A DNA stretch of 64,000 nucleotides from an uncultured Woeseia sp. (lineage in GTDB: Bacteria; Pseudomonadota; Gammaproteobacteria; Steroidobacterales; Woeseiaceae). Both the position numbers and the translations under genes were made by a program. Where the stretch lies: positions 12,876-76,875 of the forward strand of contig CALALV010000038.1 in the NCBI GenBank assembly GCA_937925605.1, read 5' to 3'. The notes under the pieces were generated by a model. That model ran no database searches. It worked only from the letters and a program-made list of their open reading frames with translations, and was not told where the DNA came from. Of the stretch, positions 27,776 through 37,407 are shown piece by piece; position 1 is the first letter of the stretch, and each line of letters begins with the position of its first letter.

Positions 27776-29989
27776 ATGGTGGAAACGGGTAAAGGGCGGC
27801 GCAAGATCGCCGTGCTCGGTGGTGGCCTCGGCTCGATGACGGCCGCCTGGGAACTCTCGCACGCAGACGAGGATTGCGAGATCACCGTGTACCAGCTCGG
27901 CTGGCGCCTCGGCGGCAAGGGTGCTTCGGGTCGCAACCGGCGGCCCGGCATGAGCCGGCGCATCGAGGAACACGGCATCCACGTGTTTTCCGGCCTGTAT
28001 GACAATGCGTTCCGCATGATGCGCCACGCTTACGCGGAGCTGGGCCGCGCACCCGACGCGCCGCTCGGTACCTGGATGGACGCGTGGAAGCCCCACAACA
28101 CGCTTGTCGTGGAAGAGCTGTGGAAGGGCAAGTGGCTGCCGTGGGTCTCCTATGCACCGGTCAACGACGAGCTGCCCGGCGAGGACGACGCGAGGCTGTT
28201 TCTCGATCCCTGGGACTATGTCGGCGAGGCGTTGTCGGTATTGCGCGGTTTCCTGCGGCAAGCCCGCCGGAACCCGAAGTCGGCGGCCGAGCGTCGTTCC
28301 GGCGATCCTGCGCTGCCGACCCGCGGCTTGCTCGGCCTGTTGTTCGGCGCGCTCGGCCGCGATGCGGCCGAGCTCCTGCTGTTCATCGCGCGGATCGCGG
28401 CGAAGCTGGCGGCATTGATCCCGGGCCTGCGTTCGCTGTTCCTGTTCCTGCTGCGGCTGTACGTCAAGCACGTCTGGAAGACCAGCCGCGACCGGCTCGA
28501 CGACGATGAGACGCGCCGGCACTGGATGCTTGTCAACTTCTTCTACGGCAATCTTGCCGGTTCGATCGACTGCGACATCTTCCGCCGCGGCGTCGACTAC
28601 CTGGACCGGTACGACTACCGCGAATGGCTGGCCCAATACATCATCGACGACACCGTCGACGGTCATCGCCTGACGCTCGATTCACCGCTCGCGCTCTCGG
28701 TGTACGACGCGGAGTTCGCCTACGTCGATGGCCGCGCCGACAGCCTGGACGCGGCCAACATGGGCGCGGGCTCGGTGCTGCGCACGCTGCTGCGCATGGG
28801 CCTGACCTGGAAGGGCAGCCTGCTGTGGGAAATGCAGGCGGGCATGGGCGACACGGTCTTCGTGCCGCTGTACGAGGTACTGAAACGTCGCGGCGTGAAG
28901 TTCGAGTTCTTCAACCGGGTGGACGACGTACGCCCCGGGCAGGACGGGAAGGCCGCGGAGATCGACGTTACGGTGCAGGCCGAGCTGGTCGAGCCCGCAT
29001 CCGGTTACGCACCGTTGTTCGACGTCAACGGCCTGCCGTGCTGGCCCTCGGAGCCGTTCTGGGAACAGCTCGCGAACGGCGAGCAGCTGCAGAAGGACGA
29101 GGTCGATTTCGAGTCCTACGACACGCCGGGCGGCCGCAAGCGTACGTTGCGCCTGGGGGAGGATTTCGACGACGTCGTGCTCGGCATCGCGATCGGCGGC
29201 CTGCCGTACTGCGCGGCCGGCATCATCGAGGCGAATCCGCGACTGAAGGCAATGGTCGACAACGTCAGGACCGTGCGCACCCAGGCTGCGCAGTTCTGGG
29301 TCCGGGACACCAGCTACCAGCTCGGCTGGCAGGCCATGGGCGCGCCGGTGTTCTCCTGCTTTCACCAGTCGCTGCTGAACTCCTGGGCGGACTTTACGCA
29401 TCTCGCGAGCCGCGAGGCCTGGCCGCCGGGCGCGGGCAAGTATCCCCTGAGCCTGCAATATTTCTGCGGGCCGATGCTCGACGATCCGTTCTACGACAGC
29501 CCCAGCGGACCGCGCCAGCAGCCGCAGTACCTCGACGAAACGCGCGGTGACGAGCTCGCGAAGCAGACCGCACGCAGCCTGCTGGACGATGGCATCGGCT
29601 GGATCTGGCCGCAGTCGGTATCCGACCCGTCGAACCCGGACAGCCGCTTTCGCGACGAATTGCTGATCGACAACCGCCCGGACAAGCCGGCCGAGTCGGG
29701 CCCGTTCGATGCACAGTTTTTCCGTGGCAACGTCGCGCCGACCGAGCGCTTCGTGCTGAGTCTCGCCGGCACTTTGAAGTACCGCCTGTACCCGGACGAA
29801 TCCGGCTACGAAAACCTGGTGCTGGCCGGCGACTGGACCCGCAACGATTTCAACATCGGCAACGTGGAAGCGACCGTGATGTCCGGCATGCTGGCGGCGA
29901 ACGCACTGTGCGGCAGCCCGAAGAAAGAAAACATCGTCGGCCTTGGCTTCCTGGCCGGTGATCTCGACCAGGGAGATCGGCAGCCATGA
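27776..29989 (+). CDS. FAD-dependent carotenoid desaturase-like oxidoreductase
   Basis: 737 aa flavoprotein of the phytoene/zeta-carotene desaturase-like superfamily (COG3349-type). The N-terminal dinucleotide motif AVLGGGLGS is at 12-20, with WRLGGKGASGRN just after (second glycine motif). The C-terminal FAD signature ENLVLAGDWTRNDFNIGNVEATVMSG is typical of desaturases and amine oxidases. A long insertion with hydrophobic helices (about 180-230) suggests membrane association. The ATG at 27776 follows GAGGGGGAGC, so the longer upstream frame overlapping the decarboxylase is rejected. Its stop overlaps the next start (ATGA). It probably oxidises a long isoprenoid or fatty chain; the substrate is unknown. 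Confidence 0.85.
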   Translation: MVETGKGRRKIAVLGGGLGSMTAAWELSHADEDCEITVYQLGWRLGGKGASGRNRRPGMSRRIEEHGIHVFSGLYDNAFRMMRHAYAELGRAPDAPLGTWMDAWKPHNTLVVEELWKGKWLPWVSYAPVNDELPGEDDARLFLDPWDYVGEALSVLRGFLRQARRNPKSAAERRSGDPALPTRGLLGLLFGALGRDAAELLLFIARIAAKLAALIPGLRSLFLFLLRLYVKHVWKTSRDRLDDDETRRHWMLVNFFYGNLAGSIDCDIFRRGVDYLDRYDYREWLAQYIIDDTVDGHRLTLDSPLALSVYDAEFAYVDGRADSLDAANMGAGSVLRTLLRMGLTWKGSLLWEMQAGMGDTVFVPLYEVLKRRGVKFEFFNRVDDVRPGQDGKAAEIDVTVQAELVEPASGYAPLFDVNGLPCWPSEPFWEQLANGEQLQKDEVDFESYDTPGGRKRTLRLGEDFDDVVLGIAIGGLPYCAAGIIEANPRLKAMVDNVRTVRTQAAQFWVRDTSYQLGWQAMGAPVFSCFHQSLLNSWADFTHLASREAWPPGAGKYPLSLQYFCGPMLDDPFYDSPSGPRQQPQYLDETRGDELAKQTARSLLDDGIGWIWPQSVSDPSNPDSRFRDELLIDNRPDKPAESGPFDAQFFRGNVAPTERFVLSLAGTLKYRLYPDESGYENLVLAGDWTRNDFNIGNVEATVMSGMLAANALCGSPKKENIVGLGFLAGDLDQGDRQP

Positions 29990-30969
29990 ACAGCGACGCA
30001 GCCCGCCCCGTGACCGGGGACGCGAGTCATTTCCGGGTCATACTGGTTTTCCTTGCCTGCATCATCGTTCCGACCGTGCTGACACTGATGACGGTGCAGA
30101 ACCCGGGCCGGCTCGTCTTCGATCCTCCGGACGCGAACCCGACGCCCTACGGCTACACGGTGTCGCTGCTGCTGTTCCTGGTGCCGAACCTGGCGCTGAC
30201 CTGGTGGCTCAAGCGGCACCCGGACGCGGGCCAGCGCATGAATGCTTTCTGGAAGACGGTGCTGCTGGTATTCGTCGTCGGCTGTGTGCTCGACTTCCTG
30301 CTGTGCTACGAGTGGTTCATCTTTCCGAATGAAGGCGCGACGCTGGGAATCCGCCTGCCGGCATTTTCCTACTCGGAGGGCTGGCGCTGGATCCCCGACT
30401 ACTTGCCGATCGAGGAATTCGGTTTCTACAGCCTCGGCGCCTATTTCATGATGGCCCTGTACGTCTACGCCGACGCCTCCTGGTTCAGGCTGTACATGCA
30501 CGACAGCACGGGGAGCGACCAGCGCATCCAGCATGCGCTGCAGCTCGATCGCATCTTCAAGCCGGATTTCCGCTGGCTGTGGGTCGGCCTGGTCGCCTGG
30601 GCCGTGGGCATCGCCTGGAAAAACATCTACGGCACCGGCGGCATCCCCGGCTATTACTGTTTCCTCGTGTTGATCGGCGTGTTCCCGCCGCTGCTCCTGA
30701 TGCGCGCAGTCGGCCCAATGGTCAACTGGCGCGCTTTCAGCTTCATGTACCTCGCGTTGCTGTTGATCAGCCTGATCTGGGAGGCGACGCTCGGTGTACC
30801 CTACGGCTGGTGGCAGTACCGGCACGAACCGATGCTGGGTATCTTCATCGGCGCCTGGGGTGACCTGCCGGTCGAGGCCGTGCTGATGTGGCTGGTGGCG
30901 GCCTGGGCGGTCACGCTGATGTACGAGGTATTCCGGATCCTGCACCTGCGCAAGGCGCACGAACACTGA
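29986..30969 (+). CDS. Lycopene-cyclase-domain-like integral membrane protein
   Basis: 327 aa with about seven to eight membrane segments. Two halves carry related motifs: DYLPIEEFGFY (P141-E144) in the first and GDLPVEAVLMW (P295-E297) in the second. This is the PxE(E) motif pattern of the duplicated CrtYc/CrtYd-type carotenoid cyclase domain. WxxxLGVPYGWWQYR before the second motif also fits that family loosely. It is translationally coupled to the desaturase-like gene (ATGA overlap at 29986-29989). The assignment rests on motif pattern and topology, so it could equally be a related hydratase or an unassigned membrane enzyme. The neighbouring flavoprotein supports isoprenoid or lipid ring chemistry. 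Confidence 0.65.
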   Translation: MNSDAARPVTGDASHFRVILVFLACIIVPTVLTLMTVQNPGRLVFDPPDANPTPYGYTVSLLLFLVPNLALTWWLKRHPDAGQRMNAFWKTVLLVFVVGCVLDFLLCYEWFIFPNEGATLGIRLPAFSYSEGWRWIPDYLPIEEFGFYSLGAYFMMALYVYADASWFRLYMHDSTGSDQRIQHALQLDRIFKPDFRWLWVGLVAWAVGIAWKNIYGTGGIPGYYCFLVLIGVFPPLLLMRAVGPMVNWRAFSFMYLALLLISLIWEATLGVPYGWWQYRHEPMLGIFIGAWGDLPVEAVLMWLVAAWAVTLMYEVFRILHLRKAHEH

Positions 30970-31012
30970 CGCGGCTGCGTGCCATCCTGGCCCGGCCATC
31001 GACGATGCGGGA

Positions 31013-32548
31013 ATGAACAGCAACTGGCTCACCTACGTCGGCGCGGTGTTAACCGTGTTTGCGTGCACCGCACTGGTGATCGCGGGTTACCAGGCCCTCG
31101 ACGGCTCGGCCGCGACGCTGCTGGCGGACCCGCTCGGCTGGCTGCGCGACGCCGACCCCGGCTTGTTGTCAGAAACGCTGGCCACGGCCACCGGCGTCAT
31201 GCTGGCGGTGCTCGGCATCGCGATCACGGTCGTCGCTATCGTCGTGGAGCTGGCGGCGAACCGGTACAACCACCGCATCACCGGCCTCTTCATTCGAGAA
31301 CCGATCAATATCGTCGTGATGACCTTTTTCGTGATCACGACGATCGTAAGCTTCTGGGCCGGCGCGACCCTCACGCCGCCGCCTCCGGACGCCGTCCTGC
31401 CGCACGCCGGCTTCGTCGTATCGCTGGTGCTGGTGAGTATTTCGCTGTTCCTGATACTGCCGTACTTTGCATTCGTCATTTCCTTCGTTTCGCCACTCAA
31501 CATGATCGCCAAGATCCGCGCCTCCGCCGAGCGCGCGATCGGGCGGGCCGCCGATCACTACGATCCTGCGCTGGTGGCGCGCGTGACCGACGCGGTCGAC
31601 GAACTGCACGACGTCATTCGCAGCGCGATGGAGCTCAGCGACCGGTCGATCGCAATGTCCGGAATCGACGCGCTGGCGCAGCTCGTCGATCACCACCAGG
31701 CACTGCGGGGCAGGCTGCCGGACCAGTGGTTCAGTATCGGCGAGACGGTCGCGGCGGATCCGGACTTCATTTCGCTCGAGTCATTCGCACTGGAAGGCAT
31801 CGAGCGCGACGCGACCTGGTTCGAAGTAAAGGTTTTTCGCCAGTACCTGCTGCTGATGATGCTCAGCGCGCAGCAGATGCGCGATATCGCCTACCTGATA
31901 GCCATCAATTCGCGGCGCATCACGATTGCGGCTGTACGCGGCAATCCGCAGCTGCTGCAGCTAGGCATCCGTTGCTTCAACAGTTACCTGCGCAGCACCA
32001 TCAATGCCGGCGACCTGCGAACGGCCTACTACCTGCTGAACCAGTACCGGCTCGTGGCCGAGGCGATTACCGACGACGCGGACGCGCCGCTCGTCAACCA
32101 AATTGCGGGCTATTTCCAGTTCTACGGCCAGCTCGCGTTCGGGATGGGGCAGGCTTTCGTGCTCGAGGTCGCCGCCTACGACGTGATGCGGCTGCTGGAA
32201 GCGAGCGTCGATCGGGGATCGCCGAACGTCGACGCCTTGCTGGACCTGCTGCTCGGCTTCGACCGCCGGATCAAGGACGAGGCGCAGGCCGCCAGCCTGC
32301 TCGGCGTGCGTCGCGCGCAGGTGCAGGCAGCCACGATGCTGCTGGAGCGCGGCGACGAGGCGCGGGCGCGGCGCATCGCCGCCGACCTCGCGGGCGAGGA
32401 CCGCCGCTATCTTGCACAGGTGCGCGAGCAACTCGAGAGCGAAACCCGCCCGCAGTACTGGGAACTGACCGACCGGGGCATCACGTTCGGCTACCTCGAG
32501 CCCGCGCGCCGGGCCCACCTCGAGCGGCTCTTCAGCTGGATCGAATAG
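31013..32548 (+). CDS. DUF2254 family membrane protein
   Basis: 511 aa. There are four N-terminal hydrophobic segments (about 7-25, 60-82, 98-118, 130-152); the second contains the characteristic ATATGVMLAVLGIAITVVAIVVELAANRYNHRI. A long soluble helical domain follows. This matches DUF2254, predicted inner-membrane proteins of unknown function. It lies 43 bases after the cyclase-like gene, same strand, and may be the last gene of that operon, but its family occurs widely without those partners. Confidence 0.85.
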   Translation: MNSNWLTYVGAVLTVFACTALVIAGYQALDGSAATLLADPLGWLRDADPGLLSETLATATGVMLAVLGIAITVVAIVVELAANRYNHRITGLFIREPINIVVMTFFVITTIVSFWAGATLTPPPPDAVLPHAGFVVSLVLVSISLFLILPYFAFVISFVSPLNMIAKIRASAERAIGRAADHYDPALVARVTDAVDELHDVIRSAMELSDRSIAMSGIDALAQLVDHHQALRGRLPDQWFSIGETVAADPDFISLESFALEGIERDATWFEVKVFRQYLLLMMLSAQQMRDIAYLIAINSRRITIAAVRGNPQLLQLGIRCFNSYLRSTINAGDLRTAYYLLNQYRLVAEAITDDADAPLVNQIAGYFQFYGQLAFGMGQAFVLEVAAYDVMRLLEASVDRGSPNVDALLDLLLGFDRRIKDEAQAASLLGVRRAQVQAATMLLERGDEARARRIAADLAGEDRRYLAQVREQLESETRPQYWELTDRGITFGYLEPARRAHLERLFSWIE

Positions 32549-32574
32549 GCGTTGCCACGGCGGGGCGCAGCCCC

Positions 32575-33717
32575 TCAATGGCCGAGCATTGCAGCCAGCG
32601 CGATGCCGATGAAGGTCGCGACGGCGTAGCCGAGCATGCCGACCAGGATGCCGGGGGCCACCAGCGGCTGCCAGCCCTTGCTGGCCGCGAGCGCGGCGGC
32701 CGGCGCCGGTCCCAGGATGCAGGCATTCGACGCAATCATCATTTCGGCGAGGTCGAGCCGGAGCCAGGCCCCTGCCGCCACGATCAACAGCAGGTGCACG
32801 GCGATCATGACCAGGATGAAGCCGAGGATCGGTAATGCCGATTCGAACACCTGCCCGATATCCGCGCCCGCACCGATGCAGAAAAAGAAGACGTACATGC
32901 ACAGGCTGCCCAGCTCGAAGTCGGCAGACGCGCGCCGTGCCAGCGGGCGGGCGAAGTTGGCGACGACGAGTGCCAGCAATGTGACCAGCAGTATGTACAG
33001 CGCGTCCTGGTCAGCGAGAGCAGTGAGCGCCATGGCAGTGGCGCAGATCGCGAGGCTGATGGCGAGTGCCAGGGCCGCTCCGGGCAGGCTGAAAGCGCTG
33101 GCGCCCGGCGCGGCGGGGGCCGGCGATTCCGTGGTTCCGCCGTCGGTGCCGATGAAAGCGGACGGCATGGCGGAACGCACGAGAGCAAGGGAGGGCAACA
33201 GCATCAGTGCCAGGAGAAAGAACACCGCGCCCACCGCATCCGCCGACAGGGCGGCCACGTAGAGCGCCGAGTCGCGCATTCCCAGCGCCTCCGCGGTCGC
33301 GACGAAATTTAGCGAGCCGCCGATGTAGCTTGCGGTCACCGTGCCGACCAGTTCGGCTTCCAGCGGCCCGAGGCCGATCAGCGCACTGCCGGTGAACGCA
33401 CCCGCGACGGTCGCGACGACGGCGACGGCGAAGGCAGCCAGCATGCGGCCGGACTCGGCAAAGATCACCCGCAGGTCGGCACGCAGCAACAACAGGGGGA
33501 TCGCGACCGGCACCAGGTAGGCCGCCACCGCTCCGTACAGCGGTGCGGAATGCGGAATGATGCCGAGATTCGCGAGCAACATGGCGGCTGCGATCAGCAG
33601 CAGCGGGCCGCCGAGTTTTTGCCCTAGCGGCCGACGCTCGACCCACAGCACGAGCGCCACGAGCGCCATGACGACCGCAGACAGGACCAGCGGCCGGTCT
33701 GCAGCAATCAGCGGCAA
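32575..33717 (-). CDS. DUF819 family transporter-like membrane protein
   Basis: 380 aa with about ten membrane segments, of the DUF819 family (YjcL-like), thought to be secondary transporters. Recognisable parts are LVGTVTASYIGGSLNFVA in the middle and MMIASNACILGPAPAAALAASKGW near the end, pseudo-symmetric re-entrant-like Gly/Ala-rich loops. A TTG start at 33717 is chosen because GGGAGGG sits six bases before it and the extension beyond is Arg-rich and unlike a membrane protein. Substrate unknown. Confidence 0.85.
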   Translation of the reverse strand: MPLIAADRPLVLSAVVMALVALVLWVERRPLGQKLGGPLLLIAAAMLLANLGIIPHSAPLYGAVAAYLVPVAIPLLLLRADLRVIFAESGRMLAAFAVAVVATVAGAFTGSALIGLGPLEAELVGTVTASYIGGSLNFVATAEALGMRDSALYVAALSADAVGAVFFLLALMLLPSLALVRSAMPSAFIGTDGGTTESPAPAAPGASAFSLPGAALALAISLAICATAMALTALADQDALYILLVTLLALVVANFARPLARRASADFELGSLCMYVFFFCIGAGADIGQVFESALPILGFILVMIAVHLLLIVAAGAWLRLDLAEMMIASNACILGPAPAAALAASKGWQPLVAPGILVGMLGYAVATFIGIALAAMLGH

Positions 33718-33748
33718 GCGAGCCCTCCCGCGTGCCCGGCCGAACGCC

Positions 33749-36037
33749 TCAGAAGCTTGCGCTGACCGCGACGCCGATCGTGCGCGGGCGGATCGCGCCG
33801 AGCCCGACCAGCCCGGCCGGCAGTGCGCCTTCCGCACTCAGGTCGGTGTAGCCGTTCTCGTCCGTCACGTTGCGGCCGTAGACCTCCAGCGACCAGCGTT
33901 CGAAATCGAGGCCCGCGCGCAGGTTGACGGTCGTGTACGCGTCGAGTTCGCGAATGTTGCCGTTGGGGTCGCGATTCGAAAATCCGGCCGGCCGTTCGCC
34001 GACGTAGCCCAGGTTGGCGCCGACGTAGGCCATCGCGCCGTTCGCCAGCGCCCAGTCGTAACTGCCGTCGGCCCCGTAACTCCACTCCGGCACGTAGGGT
34101 AGCGGGTCGCCGTCCGTGCCGCCCACGACCGGGTCCGTGTCCTGGGTCAGTTCCGCGTCGGTGTACGCGCCGTTCAGGGTCAGCGTCAGCGCGTCCGTCG
34201 GTCGCCAGCTGCCGGCGAACTCGAAACCCCGGCTCTCGGCGGTCCCGCCGTTCGCGTTCAGGCCGATGCCGTTGACGACGGCCAGTAGTTGCACATCGTC
34301 CCAGTCCAGGAAGTACGCCGCGACGTCAACGCCGAAGCGGCCGTCCGCGGTATCGGCTTTCAGGCCCAGCTCGTAGCTGGTCAGCGTATCGGACTCGTAG
34401 GAGCCGGGGGTGCCCGGGGGCGCGCCGGTCGGGATCACGTTCGGTCCGCCCGGCCGGTAGCCGGTCGCGATGCGGCCGTAGACGGACAGGTTGTCGGCCG
34501 CCTGGAAGCGCGGGGAGATCGACCAGGTGAACGGGTTTTCCGACGAGCTCGCGTCGTCGAAGGCCACCGATCCGCCGAGAAGCGCGCCTTCGAGGACCTG
34601 GGATGCCGACTGATCGTTCTCGCTGGCTCGCGCACCTAGCGACAGTTCGAAACGATCGGTCAGGTGCCAGGTCGTGTTCGCGAACAAGGCGATTTCCTCG
34701 AACTCGGAAACGAGCCGGGCCTCGACCAGCACCGGGATATCCGAGGCGATCGTGTCAGTGCCCGCCTCGACAGCGACGATGCGCTGCGGATCGATGCCCG
34801 AATCCTCTTGCGTGTAATACAGGCCGACGAGCCACTCGAAGGAATCGTCTTCGTCCGACACCAGGCGGAATTCCTGGGTGAACTTGTCGGTCGCGGTGAC
34901 CTGGTCCTGCACGGCGCTGAGAGGCCGCGTGGCCGCATCACCGAAAAACAGGGTGGCGACGCCCGCCAACGAGACTCCGGCCAGCGCGGTGTTGGCAGCA
35001 ACGTCGAGTCTGAAGTCCTGCTCGAACGTGCTGTAGCTGGTAACCGACTGCAGCGCGGCTCCCTCGAAACCCCAGTCGAGGGATGCACTGTAGAGCCGGT
35101 ACTCGATATCCGCGTAATCGCGATGATAGCGCGAGCGCACTGCGTCGCCGGATGCCGGGTTCAGGGTCACGGGATCCGCATCGACCGTGTTCGACGAATC
35201 GCTATCGATGTTCTGCGCATGCACCGCCAGTTCGAGCGTCACGTCGTCGGACAGCTCGAACAGCGCTGCGATGCGACCGCCGAAAGAGTCGACCCCGTTG
35301 ATGTCCTCCTCGACCCGCGTGCCGTCGACGATGTTCACGTTCGGATCCGTGAGGCTGGCGATCGGGTTGTTGCCGATCGAGTCGATGAAGCCGTCGTCGT
35401 GTCGATAGAAGCCGGTCGCCCTGAGCGCCGCGCGCTCGCCGATCGGCAGGTTAACGATGCCGGTCAGGGCGTGCCCCAGGTCGCCTTCGCTGACGGACTC
35501 GAGCGAGGCCTTGCCGCGAGCTTCGAAAGCGGACGGATCCGGTCGGTTCGTGACGTATTTCATCACGCCACCGAGCGAACTGGCGCCATACAGCGTACCC
35601 TGCGGTCCTCGCAGTACCTCGAGCCGCGCCAGGTCGAAGGTATCGAAATCGCCCGACAGGATCGCGGCGTTGGCGAGTCCGCTACTCGAGCCGAACGGTA
35701 CGTCATTGAGGTAGACGCCCACCGTCGAGGCGACACCGCCGGTATTGATGCCGCGCAACGTGACCCGGCTGACGCCGCGGCGGCTGGAATTCAGGCTGAA
35801 TCCCGGCACGAGAGCGACCAGGTCCTGGAAATTGTCTGCCTGCTGCCGCGCGAGGGTTTCGCCGGACAGCACCGTAATCGACATCGGCACTTCCGCGAGT
35901 GCCTCGGTGCGTTTCTGGGCCGTGACCACGATCTCCTCGAGAGCGTCGGCACGTTCCTGCTGCGCCAGCGCGGCGCTGCTCGCCAGCAGGCAAAGCCCGC
36001 CCGTGGTCATGGCGATCAAAGATTGCGGTTTGCGCAT
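33749..36037 (-). CDS. TonB-dependent receptor
   Basis: 762 aa. Signal peptide MRKPQSLIAMTTGGLCLLASSAALAQ, then TonB-box-like EEIVVTAQKRTEALAEVP and a plug with VTLRGINTGG, VGVYLNDVPFGSS and LEVLRGPQGTLYGASSLGGVMKYV. The barrel ends with the C-terminal aromatic VAVSASF. The plug belongs to the iron-complex outer-receptor class frequent in sphingomonads and marine gammaproteobacteria. ATG at 36037 is fixed by the signal peptide. It is downstream of, and codirectional with, an AraC regulator, and near a divergent operon of peptide hydrolases, so import of a peptide-like substrate is a fair guess. Confidence 0.94.
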   Translation of the reverse strand: MRKPQSLIAMTTGGLCLLASSAALAQQERADALEEIVVTAQKRTEALAEVPMSITVLSGETLARQQADNFQDLVALVPGFSLNSSRRGVSRVTLRGINTGGVASTVGVYLNDVPFGSSSGLANAAILSGDFDTFDLARLEVLRGPQGTLYGASSLGGVMKYVTNRPDPSAFEARGKASLESVSEGDLGHALTGIVNLPIGERAALRATGFYRHDDGFIDSIGNNPIASLTDPNVNIVDGTRVEEDINGVDSFGGRIAALFELSDDVTLELAVHAQNIDSDSSNTVDADPVTLNPASGDAVRSRYHRDYADIEYRLYSASLDWGFEGAALQSVTSYSTFEQDFRLDVAANTALAGVSLAGVATLFFGDAATRPLSAVQDQVTATDKFTQEFRLVSDEDDSFEWLVGLYYTQEDSGIDPQRIVAVEAGTDTIASDIPVLVEARLVSEFEEIALFANTTWHLTDRFELSLGARASENDQSASQVLEGALLGGSVAFDDASSSENPFTWSISPRFQAADNLSVYGRIATGYRPGGPNVIPTGAPPGTPGSYESDTLTSYELGLKADTADGRFGVDVAAYFLDWDDVQLLAVVNGIGLNANGGTAESRGFEFAGSWRPTDALTLTLNGAYTDAELTQDTDPVVGGTDGDPLPYVPEWSYGADGSYDWALANGAMAYVGANLGYVGERPAGFSNRDPNGNIRELDAYTTVNLRAGLDFERWSLEVYGRNVTDENGYTDLSAEGALPAGLVGLGAIRPRTIGVAVSASF

Positions 36038-36141
36038 GTGGATACCCGTCCGAAGTTGGCGGCCGACGAGCCTCCCCGCGAAGCCCGCCGCTGACCGGCG
36101 TCCTCGATGGTAACGGGATCGCCGCTGCAGGCAGTAGACAG

Positions 36142-36171
36142 AAGCGGCAGCCGACTGTGCCAAAACGGCAG
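36142..36171. promoter_or_regulatory. Direct repeat, possible AraC-type binding site
   Basis: AAGCGGCAG at 36142-36150 and AAACGGCAG at 36163-36171 match at eight of nine positions and are exactly 21 bases apart (two helical turns), a usual layout for AraC-family half-sites. They lie 105-134 bases upstream of the TonB receptor start, between it and the AraC gene. Confidence 0.4.
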
Positions 36172-36195
36172 GCACCGGGGCTGGGCCATGGACCG

Positions 36196-37260
36196 TCAGT
36201 GCCCCTCGCGCCGTGCCTCGCCGCCCTGCGAGCGACGCCATTCGCGCGGGCTGTAACCGCAATGCCGGCGGAAGGCGCGCGAGAAAGCCGAATGGTCGTC
36301 GTAGCCCACGATGTTGCCGATCTCGGAGATCGTGTGGCGGTTTTCCTTGAGCAGGAAGCGTGCCGCCTCGATGCGCCGATTGATGCAGTACTGGCGAAGT
36401 GTCACGCCGTTCATGGCCTTGAAGCCGGCCTTCAGGCGGGTCTCGGACATGCCCAGCTGACGGGCCAGGTCCGGGATCGGCGGCGGATTGGCATATTCCA
36501 TGCCGAGGATCGTGCGCGCGCGCCGGATCTTGTCGCCGCCGGGCAGGTCCAGGTCGAGCGGGTCGACGTCCGGGAGGCTGCGGCTGTTTTTCAGAATCTG
36601 CAGGCCGATGCAGAGCAACTCGTCGAATTTCGCGGACATCCAGTGCCCCAGCAGGCTGCCTGCGACCGGCAGGTGAAAGCATGACCAGATCGAGTCGCGG
36701 TGCACGTCCTCGAGAAAAAACACTCGTTGACGCGGCTTCAGGTGGCTCCCGTCGAGCAGTTCGAGCAGCCACTCCGGGTAGGCCTCTGGCGATTCCGCCA
36801 GGCGCGTCACCAGGTTGGACAGCGTGGTATAGACGACGACATGGCGAATCTGCACGTTGGTGCGGGGCATGCGGTAGGTCGTCTCCGCGCGTGGGACGAC
36901 GGATACCAGCAACGCCGGCCCGAGGTCGTGCACGTTCTTGCGCTTACCCAGAAACTCCGAACGCTTCACGGTCGACACGAACTGGAAGCTGATCAGGTCG
37001 GCAACCTTGTTGCGGATAACGATCGGCGTCTTCAGGAAAGCGTTGTTGATTTCGAGCATGCGGTCGCCATCGATGCGATAGCACAGCGCGCCTTCGAAGC
37101 CGGCTCCCCGCAGGTCGTGGATGAAGTTGTGATCCGGCGTCGATTCGAACGCCGTGATGCGACGCGCATCGCGAAACAGCGCGCCCAGTTGGGAGCGGGT
37201 CATCGCGTCAGGATCGAAATCGGCGCCGACTTCGATGAAGTGTTCGTCTCCGTACCGCAT
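36196..37260 (-). CDS. AraC family transcriptional regulator
   Basis: 354 aa. The C-terminal 100 residues form the double helix-turn-helix of AraC/XylS proteins: IPDLARQLGMSETRLKAGFKAM (first HTH) and TISEIGNIVGYDDHSAFSRAFRRHCGYSPREWR (second, with the signature). The N-terminal 240 residues are a ligand-binding-type domain without recognised signature, somewhat like PchR-type regulators of TonB receptors. ATG at 37260; a longer frame adds an Arg/Cys-rich tail and is rejected. The gene lies between the TonB receptor (downstream, same strand) and the divergent hydrolase operon, so it probably controls one or both. Confidence 0.92.
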   Translation of the reverse strand: MRYGDEHFIEVGADFDPDAMTRSQLGALFRDARRITAFESTPDHNFIHDLRGAGFEGALCYRIDGDRMLEINNAFLKTPIVIRNKVADLISFQFVSTVKRSEFLGKRKNVHDLGPALLVSVVPRAETTYRMPRTNVQIRHVVVYTTLSNLVTRLAESPEAYPEWLLELLDGSHLKPRQRVFFLEDVHRDSIWSCFHLPVAGSLLGHWMSAKFDELLCIGLQILKNSRSLPDVDPLDLDLPGGDKIRRARTILGMEYANPPPIPDLARQLGMSETRLKAGFKAMNGVTLRQYCINRRIEAARFLLKENRHTISEIGNIVGYDDHSAFSRAFRRHCGYSPREWRRSQGGEARREGH

Positions 37261-37407
37261 GTGCCTGCAGCCGGCCCCCGCGCACCGCGGGGCGCGGCCG
37301 ATGGTCCGCCGATTCGGCACATTATGCGGGCGCCTCGGCCTAACTTGCAATGCGTCACGGGGGCTATGATCCGGGCCATCCGATTTTCGTGCCCAATGGG
37401 GGGATTC

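Noticed and set aside
32549..32574. GGGGC-GCA-GCCCC hairpin between the DUF2254 and DUF819 genes as a terminator
   Set aside because: The stem is five base pairs with no T tract; this is common by chance in GC-rich DNA.
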